Positions 9,501 through 14,566 of a stretch of 19,086 nt of DNA are shown piece after piece; the first letter of the stretch is position 1, and every line of letters begins with the position of its first letter. The DNA lies in assembly GCA_947303695.1 (NCBI GenBank), contig CAMYYX010000018.1, positions 1-19,086 of the forward strand. Direction: 5' to 3'. Below the pieces are notes generated by a model. It saw only the letters and a list, made by a program, of their open reading frames with translations. It did no database searches and was not told the DNA's origin. Both the position numbers and the translations under genes were made by a program. This DNA comes from an uncultured Prevotellaceae bacterium (GTDB lineage Bacteria > Bacteroidota > Bacteroidia > Bacteroidales > Bacteroidaceae).

Positions 9501-10610
9501 TACAGTCCATCCGTTCAGGCCATCATCCAGGTTCGGATTTTTAATGAGACCTGTCTTGTCTGCGCTGCCAGCCATATCTGCCTTTACTGCTGCGTCGAGA
9601 GCGGCCTCAATGGCAGCCACCTCTGCAGTACCATCACCCTCGATGGTCTTTGCTTCATAACCTGCTTTTATGTCTTTTACAGCCGCTGTATATGTAGCCT
9701 TCGACTCTGCAGAAAGCGTTGTTTCTTCTGCTTTGTCAAGCGCAGCTTTGATGTTTGCATAAGCAGTAATACTTGCTACAGCATCAGCAATCGCATCAAC
9801 TACAGCCGTGTAGTTTGCCTGTGATTTATCGGCTTTGAGAGCAGTTACTGCGTCATTCAGAGCCTCTTCCACCGTTGCATTCATTATGCCCGTCGGAACA
9901 GTCTCCAACAGCGCAGTCACCATCTCGTCGGTAATCGTCGAAACAGGACCGTTATAGTACAAACGGAAGTTATCAAATCCTGTGTAAGTCTCACCTTTCG
10001 AACTGGTTGCTTCGGTATTTTTAATACCGATCTTCAGTTTTCCTTCCGTACCTACGACAACCTCCAATTCGTTATCGTACATACCGCGCTTGAATGCATC
10101 AGCGAAAGCATCCGAGTTGTTCGGAAGGTATATAGTCGTTCCATTCAGCGTGTGACTCGACCATGTGCCCGAGCCGCTTTGTGTGAGCCATTCACTTGTA
10201 AGCGCAACTACTTTCTTCTCCACTTCATTGGCGTAGAACACACAATAATTCTCCTGCTCCTCGCCTGCTGCAACCATCTCAATGGAGTTTGCATTACTTG
10301 TAGGACGTGAAAAAGCCTGTACCTTCAACGTGTACGAACCAGCAGGCAGATCCTCGATCACCTGATAGAATTCAAACACACCTTTATAGCACGTGTAAAC
10401 GGGATTTCCGGTACTGACAGCTTTCACACCCACACTTCCACCTTCTGACTTCACCTGAGTCCATCCGTTCAGGCCGTCGTCCAGATTCGGATTGGTGATT
10501 TTACTTGTGAGGTCCGTACCCTCATTCTGTTGCAGAAACACACTCGTCGTTGCCCATCCGGCAAGCAGCACAGCTACAAACGCCAAGATAGATAAATAGA
10601 TTTTCCTCAT
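6573..10610 (-). CDS. Secreted multidomain protein tyrosine phosphatase with carbohydrate-binding-like repeats
   Basis: The 1345-residue product starts with a Sec signal (MRKIYLSILAFVAVLLAGWA). Three beta-rich modules follow: A (38-219) and B (357-538) are near copies, each opening NPNLDDGLNGWT and closing TYTGFDNFRL; C (627-804) is a diverged relative opening NPTFDKNADGWT. Ala/Lys-rich helical spacers separate them (about 225-350 and 550-610). A fibronectin III-like region (about 985-1065) precedes a Y_phosphatase3-type domain (1068-1285) with YNLRDLGGW, LLYRGGEVNG, a possible general acid in IDLRWRDDYD, and the P-loop HCVFGADRTG with C1197 and R1203. The last 40 residues (GFYIIRYNNGSSKKVFIK) resemble a short type IX sorting tail. 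The catalytic loop looks intact. Substrate is unknown: a phosphotyrosine, phosphoinositide or sugar phosphate are all possible. Carbohydrate binding by A-C is inferred from fold-like signatures and the GH3 neighbour. Confidence 0.8.
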   Translation of the reverse strand: MRKIYLSILAFVAVLLAGWATTSVFLQQNEGTDLTSKITNPNLDDGLNGWTQVKSEGGSVGVKAVSTGNPVYTCYKGVFEFYQVIEDLPAGSYTLKVQAFSRPTSNANSIEMVAAGEEQENYCVFYANEVEKKVVALTSEWLTQSGSGTWSSHTLNGTTIYLPNNSDAFADAFKRGMYDNELEVVVGTEGKLKIGIKNTEATSSKGETYTGFDNFRLYYNGPVSTITDEMVTALLETVPTGIMNATVEEALNDAVTALKADKSQANYTAVVDAIADAVASITAYANIKAALDKAEETTLSAESKATYTAAVKDIKAGYEAKTIEGDGTAEVAAIEAALDAAVKADMAGSADKTGLIKNPNLDDGLNGWTVAKSEGGSVGVKAADTGNPVYTCYNGVFDIYQTLTGLQPGTYKLQVQAFSRPCDNDKLDDLLKSGKELENFCYIYGNDKEVQPVQLSSQSLTSAGSGTWASHSIDGKTVYLPNNSSAFADAFKRGMYDNELLVPVREDGTLVIGIRNETAEGSQGITYTGFDNFRLTYVSSEITEDTEPEETVDDMIAKANVMKQIASQATDHAAFDDVYTATMAVYKDAASSEQAIANAKEQLAAAFRVQLKNGDTETGMFNLTTLLKNPTFDKNADGWTISNRKFKQNGIGVLQGTNITGGEQMVQVLQGMPAGKYTLKVQGFYQAQAWKQALYDREHGKEEGKLSLVFNDEKKPIKSIFDDARNTLASACKSRVEDVGAMIDGRGFPLLIDKVSDALAPGGYWNYIEAEVAADGDITIGVNLDATTQQDNWVILDNFRLYYGERKPIIVQSSVSVLDDTPAEVLIVPNTPFAADTLLPFSAPCDIDGSKFKAVYEIGALDDDTKVRKATLFPVENVRAGVPCYVEFAQTTDTLRVGRTVLKAEKPDTYQLNWDGAVIFSYYPSFNWRMTTLKKLTRACSYFTTIEKQSLDDLKITGNIENYQVRMFMNEKYTQSSSSVVSTYNAVVPARRDLPHAIGIPVPASKAKDAVLKYSLSPDLTSATAIDVINEATVCYIPNLIPGNTYYFAVESGGKAVVKGELNVEGPVRMLYAPSVYNLRDLGGWTVQDGRTVRYGLLYRGGEVNGYHAPVFDDLKRLMDLGIGAEIDLRWRDDYDQDRETNKSGYGFTKPDTYYFAGANDYTAANLSEAATLKRFNEEFQFLMKHIREGRGVHFHCVFGADRTGLLAVLLEGLLGFDLNSLYHDYEFTSFAAPAGNRNKSTIQERIAVIQKESGATLRDKFENFWIDKIGITADDVKEFRDIMLVDPTTGIDEDELQKRDTTPLTIKAVYNAQGIQVPQSVLDDAKGFYIIRYNNGSSKKVFIK
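8997..9542 (-). repeat. Intragenic repeat, second copy (module B)
   Basis: Encodes residues 357-538 of the secreted phosphatase. It is highly similar at protein and DNA level to module A at 9954-10499, sharing the NPNLDDGLNGWT opening, KSEGGSVGVKA, TGNPVYTCY, the VQAFSRP turn, LPNNS-AFADAFKRGMYDNEL and TYTGFDNFRL. Confidence 0.9.
9954..10499 (-). repeat. Intragenic repeat, first copy (module A)
   Basis: Encodes residues 38-219 of the secreted phosphatase and pairs with module B at 8997-9542. The two copies are separated by a helical spacer of about 137 residues. Confidence 0.9.
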
Positions 10611-10645
10611 TTTCCGTAAGTATTTATGTTATTAGTATATATCGT

Positions 10646-10766
10646 AGTTATCACTTCGTTCTTAATATTGGGGAAGATATTAGGGAGTTATTTTTTTCAA
10701 AGAAGTTATCGCTTCGCTCGAAGTTATTGAAGTTATCACTTCGTTCGGAGTTATCGCCTTTGGCTC
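10646..10766 (+). repeat. AGTTATC repeat array, forward-oriented copies
   Basis: Copies of a short unit start at 10646, 10704, 10731 and 10749, with a truncated one at 10722. AGTTATCACTTCGTTC occurs exactly at 10646-10661 and 10731-10746; 10704-10719 differs by two bases, and 10749-10766 carries an altered core (GCCTTTGGCTCG). Some units form small hairpins (CTTCG-CT-CGAAG). The array lies in the presumed leader of the phosphatase gene. Confidence 0.7.
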
Positions 10767-10827
10767 GACAAATGATTGCTGATGAATGCATCCTTTGGTA
10801 TCGTCGGAGTGAAGAGCGTAGCTCAAG

Positions 10828-10880
10828 CGGTAACTTCGAGGCCGTAAGGCCGCTAACTCCGTTAACTTCGTTAACTCCTC
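10828..10880 (-). repeat. AGTTATC-family repeats, inverted copies
   Basis: Read on the minus strand, this block gives AGTTAACGA, AGTTAACGG, AGTTAGCGG and AGTTACCGC units, the same family as 10646-10766 but in the opposite orientation. It contains the hairpin GGCC-GTAA-GGCC (10840-10851). With the forward block it brackets about 60 bp of unrelated sequence. Confidence 0.6.
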
Positions 10881-10928
10881 TTCGTCTTATTATCTCCTTT
10901 TCTTTAACTTCCCTTTATTTTTGATGTG

Positions 10929-10960
10929 CAAATTTACGAACAATCGTTGAATCTGCCAAA
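10929..10960 (-). promoter_or_regulatory. Promoter of the phosphatase-GH3 operon
   Basis: On the minus strand TTTG (10960-10957), 20 bp, then TAAATTTG (10936-10929) matches the Bacteroidetes consensus. It is the only good promoter between the xre terminator and the phosphatase ATG. It would give a leader of roughly 310 nt that includes the repeat blocks. The rest of 10611-10928 holds no gene I can support. Confidence 0.65.
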
Positions 10961-10998
10961 TATAATTACATCTTTTTTTTCAGGAGAAAAAATGAGAT

Positions 10999-11040
10999 AG
11001 AAAAAACCTGACAAAATCTTAGTTCCGATTTTGTCAGGTT
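10999..11040 (-). terminator. Terminator after the XRE regulator gene
   Basis: A perfect 14-bp inverted repeat (AACCTGACAAAATC at 11005-11018, GATTTTGTCAGGTT at 11027-11040) with an 8-nt loop is followed on the minus strand by TTTTTT. It lies 150 nt after the xre stop. No T run follows on the plus strand, so it acts on minus-strand transcripts and insulates the phosphatase promoter. Confidence 0.88.
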
Positions 11041-11190
11041 GAAAGCAGATGATTGTTAATAATTAACTCATCATCACTTTTGTTAAAAATTGTTTAAATT
11101 GAGTTAATAATGCTCGTACGCATCACGCGCACTTCTTAATTTCTTTTTGGCATTTCATTCAATCAATTCACATCTTAATTCCTTCTTGGC

Positions 11191-11685
11191 TTAGGCCTTT
11201 GGCTTTGGCGTATTGAAGGCTTCGTAAGTTCCATCATCGAAGAAAATTCTCACCTCGACAATTTGTCGTTTACGCTGACTGATGGCTGCAACCATTGAGT
11301 CTCTGATGACCTCCTTCAAGTCAGCACTGTTCACCATGTTTGAGCCAGAAAAACCGTTCTTTCCGTTTTGACTCGCTCCATTGTATGGTTTCTCGTTCCG
11401 AGGAAGCGATGAGAAAAGATCTGGTGCATCATCCGAATTCGCAGCATCTTGACCTTCCTCCTCCTTATTTATTTTATACATGGGACCGATACCAAGGAAA
11501 ACCCATTCGGGATTCAGATCAGGAAAACCATTAAGGATTCCTTTTAATATCGGAAGGGTAGGTTTGCTTCGTCCACTGGTGATATGTGAAATCGTAGCCG
11601 GAGCTATACCCGTAATCGCAGAGAACTCAACATTACTCAATCCCTTATCATGAATAAGAAACTCTATTCTATCTTTATCATCCAT
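11191..11685 (-). CDS. XRE-family helix-turn-helix regulator
   Basis: The 164-residue protein has an N-terminal HTH of the Bacteroidales XRE type. It reads DRIEFLIHDKGLSNVEFSAITGIAPATISHITSGRSKPTLPILKGIL (about 5-51) and then the characteristic FPDLNPEWVFLGIGPMYK (54-71). A polar low-complexity linker (75-120) follows, then a C-terminal segment with RKRQIVEVRIFFDDGTYEAF (138-157), a motif I associate with this family. I chose the ATG at 11685 (MDDKDR) because homologues start there; a TTG at 11709 would add eight residues. The -7 box lies at 11726-11733 and a 24-bp dyad just upstream suggests autoregulation, which is inference. A strong terminator follows. The target genes are unknown. Confidence 0.88.
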   Translation of the reverse strand: MDDKDRIEFLIHDKGLSNVEFSAITGIAPATISHITSGRSKPTLPILKGILNGFPDLNPEWVFLGIGPMYKINKEEEGQDAANSDDAPDLFSSLPRNEKPYNGASQNGKNGFSGSNMVNSADLKEVIRDSMVAAISQRKRQIVEVRIFFDDGTYEAFNTPKPKA

Positions 11686-11725
11686 TTTCCCACTTATTTT
11701 CTTAATCAATTCTTACTTTTCACTA

Positions 11726-11733
11726 CAAATTTA
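11726..11733 (-). promoter_or_regulatory. -7 box of the XRE regulator gene
   Basis: TAAATTTG on the minus strand fits TAnnTTTG and lies 40 nt upstream of the chosen ATG. The -33 position has no TTTG, which would fit a promoter controlled by a DNA-binding protein at the adjacent dyad. Confidence 0.55.
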
Positions 11734-11753
11734 CAAAAGCATCTCGAAATCTC

Positions 11754-11777
11754 ACTTTTGAAATCGTTTACAAAAGT
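11754..11777. promoter_or_regulatory. 24-bp dyad, candidate operator upstream of xre
   Basis: The half-sites ACTTTTG (11754-11760) and CAAAAGT (11771-11777) are perfect inverted repeats, and 20 of the 24 positions in the whole element are symmetric. Its centre is about 44 bp upstream of the predicted transcription start, over the -33 region. Its right half, TTTACAAAAG (11767-11776), recurs at 11730-11739 overlapping the -7 box. Confidence 0.5.
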
Positions 11778-12461
11778 AGAGAATTATTTTGAAACCACCA
11801 AATATTTTTTAAAATAAATTCATAAAAACATATTATTTTTGTATTTTCCTTTAGTAAATCGCACAAATTGAGAGCAACGGCAATAAAAAACATTTGTACA
11901 GCAAACAGGCATAGCAGACTTTGCTTTACATTTTAAAAGAAATACGATAACCTACTGAAAAACAACCCATTAAACACCCCTACACACACACAATTTACAG
12001 AAATCCTACATTATATACAAGATTTTGTATCTTTCCTCGTTTTACACTTTATACAATCACATATAAACCACTGATTTTCAACCATTTACATATTTGTTTT
12101 TAAGGATGCATAAATACTGCTATACAATCGGAAAGCATGCAAAATACCTATATATTTTTCAAATAAACAAAATGAAAAGGTGTTGAACTTGTAAATAAAT
12201 TGCTGAAATTATTTACAAATATTACCTATTAATTGTAAACGCGTTTTCATGTATGAAATTTAATATTTTATACAAAATAATGCTTTTGCCCGTTTTTTGC
12301 GAAATATATTTCTGTATTCGTGCAATGACGTGGAATTTGAAAGCGCCGCTACTCTCAGGAAGGAGAAAAGGGCACTACATATACCCTAGACAGCGAAAAT
12401 GGCACAATATTTTTGTACAGCATTTTGCTCTTAAAAAATACAGAACCACCCTATTTCACAT
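11778..12461. other. AT-rich gene-free region
   Basis: This stretch has no convincing coding sequence on either strand: reading frames are short and lack recognisable motifs. It contains several TTTACA/TGTAAA words, four TATACAA words on the plus strand (12014, 12050, 12121, 12269), a small palindrome ATACAA-GATT-TTGTAT near 12015-12030, and an 11-bp direct repeat TTTGTACAGCA (11893-11903 and 12412-12422). No tRNA, transposase remnant or CRISPR pattern was seen. Confidence 0.7.
12189..12218. repeat. Inverted repeat TTGTAAATAA / TTATTTACAA
   Basis: Two perfect 10-bp arms (12189-12198 and 12209-12218) flank a 10-bp spacer. A third TTGTAAA word follows at 12233. The arms contain the same core as the candidate operator at the xre promoter. 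No T run follows on either strand, so a protein-binding site is more likely than a terminator. Confidence 0.55.
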
Positions 12462-12501
12462 GAAAAAGAGACAATTAAACCGATTTGTATCCGTTTAATT
12501 G
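12462..12501 (-). terminator. Terminator-like hairpin after holA
   Basis: Arms CAATTAAAC (12472-12480) and GTTTAATTG (12493-12501) pair perfectly. After a C-C mismatch, three more pairs close a 4-nt loop. On the minus strand the stem is followed by TCTCTTTTTC. It lies 95 nt after the holA stop. The T tract is imperfect. Confidence 0.6.
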
Positions 12502-12596
12502 CCCCTTTGAATCGATAATTTGCCCTATTTTACAATTTTTAGCCCTGTTTTCCCGTACAAAAATCATAGCCTATATCTCTGATTTGGAGACAAAAA

Positions 12597-13619
12597 TCAG
12601 TGGAGAATAAAGAAAATGAGCTCTTGCATAATCTCCCCATCCGTGGCACTACCCTTCTCAATTCCTTTCAGTTTAGCGTCAGTTTCTCGGAGTTTTGCAA
12701 TGATATCCATCGTTTTTCTTGCCGAATAAAGTCTCATCGCAGCCAAAATATCTCTTGCCTGGAATGGAGCAATTCCCAGATGTTGCGCCAGTCCGTACTC
12801 CGATTTTTCGGGAGCATAATAAGCTTGCATCATCGTCGCAAACAAACTGAATATGATTGGTACAGTCCCGATGGCAGGATTCGCTTTCGGATTCGAATTG
12901 AAATAGTTCAATATCTGGTTGGCTTTATAAACATCCTTATTTAAAAGGGCATTTCTCAACTCCCAGTTATTAAAATCCTTGTTGATTCCTATGTTCTCCT
13001 CTACCAGGTCCACTGTGATTTTGCTCTCCCCTTTCGGCAGCGCAATGATCAGTTTATCCAATTCGCTGGCCATACGGTTGAGGTCGGCACCGATATGATC
13101 AGCCATCATCATGCTGGCATTCGTATCGATGGTCAGTTGTTTCGACTTCAGATAGTCACTGATGAAAGTCGGCAGCGATGTGTCTTTCAGCTTCTGACTC
13201 TCATACACTACCCCATTTTTTTGGACAGCAGCGACCAATTTCTTGCGTTTATCGACACTTCCATTTTTGTGACATATCACCAAAATTGTGGAACGTAAAG
13301 GATTCAAAACATAATCTGTCAGTTCGTCGATTTTTAACAAATTCTGCGCCTCTTTAACAATTACGACTTGAAATTCAGCCATCATTGGGTAGCGTTTCGC
13401 AGCCGTGATGATATTTGTCACATCTGTTTCGCGTGTACAATACATCACCATCTGATTGAATCCCTGTTCCTCCTCCGTCAGTACGGTCGCAGCAATCGCA
13501 TCCGAAATCTTATCGATATAATACGACTCCTCGCCCATCAACAGGTACACAGGAGCAAACTCCCTCTGCTCTACCCTCTTGATGATTTCCTGATATGTCG
13601 GTCCAGTTGTTTTTGCCAT
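12597..13619 (-). CDS. holA: DNA polymerase III delta subunit HolA
   Basis: HolA is the clamp-loader delta subunit that opens the beta sliding clamp for loading at replication primers. The 340-residue product carries the family features: FAPVYLLMGEESYYIDKISDAI near the N terminus, the conserved RYPMMAEFQVVIVKEAQNL (about 75-93), LVICHKNGSVDKRKK (113-127), the MADHIGADLNRMASELDKL helix (about 177-195), and NKDFNNWELRNALLNKD before the C-terminal helical collar. I start it at MAKTTGPTYQ (ATG 13619). The upstream in-frame codons, including an ATG at 13682, overlap the promoter at 13640-13670 and are probably not translated. It diverges from the HsdR-N-like gene, a pairing I recall from other Bacteroidetes. 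Confidence 0.95.
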   Translation of the reverse strand: MAKTTGPTYQEIIKRVEQREFAPVYLLMGEESYYIDKISDAIAATVLTEEEQGFNQMVMYCTRETDVTNIITAAKRYPMMAEFQVVIVKEAQNLLKIDELTDYVLNPLRSTILVICHKNGSVDKRKKLVAAVQKNGVVYESQKLKDTSLPTFISDYLKSKQLTIDTNASMMMADHIGADLNRMASELDKLIIALPKGESKITVDLVEENIGINKDFNNWELRNALLNKDVYKANQILNYFNSNPKANPAIGTVPIIFSLFATMMQAYYAPEKSEYGLAQHLGIAPFQARDILAAMRLYSARKTMDIIAKLRETDAKLKGIEKGSATDGEIMQELIFFILH

Positions 13620-13639
13620 AATCAATCTCGTTGACGCTG

Positions 13640-13670
13640 CAAATTTAGCAACAAACGGGCGAAGTACAAA
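13640..13670 (-). promoter_or_regulatory. Promoter of holA
   Basis: On the minus strand TTTG (13670-13667), 19 bp, then TAAATTTG (13647-13640) is a textbook match to the Bacteroidetes consensus, 20 nt from the chosen ATG. Confidence 0.78.
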
Positions 13671-13778
13671 ATAAATTAGCATTTATTTTTACTTCCGAGG
13701 TGTATTTTTCTCTTTCAACTTACTCACTTACTCACGCTCTTTGCTATCTTCACTTTACAAAAACTACCCATTCAGAAG

Positions 13779-13851
13779 ACGTAACTTCGCGCCCCGTGCG
13801 GCGGCGGCTCGCGGCACCTGAAAATACGGCGGATGGCCCGTGAAATTACGT
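13779..13851. repeat. GC-rich inverted-repeat element
   Basis: ACGTAACTTC (13779-13788) and GAAATTACGT (13842-13851) pair at 9 of 10 positions and bracket an unusually GC-rich core (cgccccgtgcggcggcgg...) set in AT-rich intergenic DNA. GTGC/GCAC (13796-13799, 13814-13817) can form an inner stem. It may be a dispersed palindromic element; the genome would have to be searched for copies. Confidence 0.45.
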
Positions 13852-13902
13852 TTCTCCATCTGCCCCGTTTTCCCGTTTTTTTCCAGAATTTTTTTTTGAA
13901 AA

Positions 13903-13934
13903 TTTGGTGATGTCAGATTATTTTCGTAACTTTG
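13903..13934 (+). promoter_or_regulatory. Promoter of the HsdR-N-like gene
   Basis: TTTG (13903-13906), 20 bp, then TAACTTTG (13927-13934) fits the Bacteroidetes consensus. The leader would be about 95 nt to the chosen ATG. Confidence 0.72.
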
Positions 13935-14035
13935 CAGTACCATAAAATAGTCCTGCAAAGCTGACGGAACAAAGCGCGCATGTCCGAAGGCAGAGCAACA
14001 ACAGAATGTATTTTGGCACCATAAAACAAACGATG

Positions 14036-14485
14036 ATGACTCCACTGAATTTGCCTCCGATGGAGGTGCGGACTAAGACGGAAGGCGGACGGACGAAGAT
14101 CTGGGACACGCTGCGTGGCCGGTATGTGGCGCTGACTCCTGAGGAATGGGTGCGTCAGCATTTCGTGGCTTACCTCATCGGCGAGAAGGGGTATACTCCT
14201 GCCTTGATGGCGAACGAGGTGCGGATTGAACTGAACGGAATGAGCCGGCGATGCGACACGGTGGTCTATCAGCGCAACCTGAAGCCTCGTGTCATCGTAG
14301 AGTACAAGCGCCCGGATGTGAAGATCAGCCAACGGGTGTTTGCGCAAATCTGCCGCTATAATCTGGTGATGCAGGTCGATTACCTCATCGTGAGCAACGG
14401 GTTGGAGCATTATTGCTGTCGCATGAACTACCGCCAGCAGACGTATGAGTTTCTGGATGAGATACCATCATATAAAGAATTATAG
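14036..14485 (+). CDS. Orphan HsdR N-terminal-domain-like PD-(D/E)xK protein
   Basis: The 149-residue protein matches the small Bacteroidetes proteins annotated as type I restriction enzyme R N-terminal domain (HSDR_N_2 type). Recognisable pieces are LNLPP at the start, RRYVALTPEEWVRQHF-like GRYVALTPEEWVRQHF (28-43), then the nuclease core with E61, D74 in RRCDTVVY, E89-Y-K91 in VIVEYKRP, and Q104 in FAQICRYN. NGLEHYCCRM and EIPSYKEL close it. The catalytic E/D/ExK residues are all present. There is no helicase domain and no hsdM or hsdS nearby, so it is not a working type I system; its role is unknown. The start is uncertain: ATGs at 14006 and 14033 are in frame, and homologues favour MTPLNLPP. 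It shares an intergenic region with holA. Confidence 0.85.
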   Translation: MTPLNLPPMEVRTKTEGGRTKIWDTLRGRYVALTPEEWVRQHFVAYLIGEKGYTPALMANEVRIELNGMSRRCDTVVYQRNLKPRVIVEYKRPDVKISQRVFAQICRYNLVMQVDYLIVSNGLEHYCCRMNYRQQTYEFLDEIPSYKEL

Positions 14486-14486
14486 A

Positions 14487-14527
14487 AGTTATCGTTACAC
14501 TCGAAGTTAACGAAGTTAGCGAAGTTT
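14487..14527 (+). repeat. AGTTATC-family repeat copy
   Basis: AGTTATCGTTACACTCGA is followed by AGTTAACGA, AGTTAGCGA and AGTTT units. This is the same family as the array at 10646-10766, placed directly after a gene stop and before the bidirectional terminator. Confidence 0.65.
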
Positions 14528-14566
14528 AAAAAACAGGTGCAAACAACGTTTTGCACCTGTATTTTT
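14527..14566. terminator. Bidirectional terminator between convergent genes
   Basis: ACAGGTGCAAA (14533-14543) and TTTGCACCTGT (14550-14560) form a perfect 11-bp stem with a 6-nt loop. T5 follows on the plus strand, and TTTTTT follows on the minus strand. It serves the HsdR-N-like gene from the left and the COG0523 gene from the right, touching the latter's stop codon. Confidence 0.9.

Noticed and set aside
10646..10880. Possible CRISPR array from the regular AGTTATC units
   Set aside because: Units are too short, spacings irregular, orientation switches, and no cas gene is nearby.
12270..12420. Possible TPP-type riboswitch, from a CTGAGAG on the minus strand near 12345-12355
   Set aside because: The other conserved THI-box elements are absent, and no thiamine gene or any gene start lies downstream in that direction.
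12253..12498. 81-codon open frame on the plus strand in the gene-free region
   Set aside because: No motif, no promoter at proper spacing, and its end overlaps the holA terminator hairpin. Composition looks like translated AT-rich noncoding DNA.
13764..14045. 93-codon open frame on the minus strand between holA and the HsdR-N-like gene
   Set aside because: It runs through both the plus-strand promoter and the GC-rich palindrome, overlaps the start of the HsdR-N-like gene, and shows no family features.
14036..14485. Type I restriction-modification system
   Set aside because: Only an HsdR-N-like domain is present; no hsdM, hsdS or helicase domain occurs in the window.
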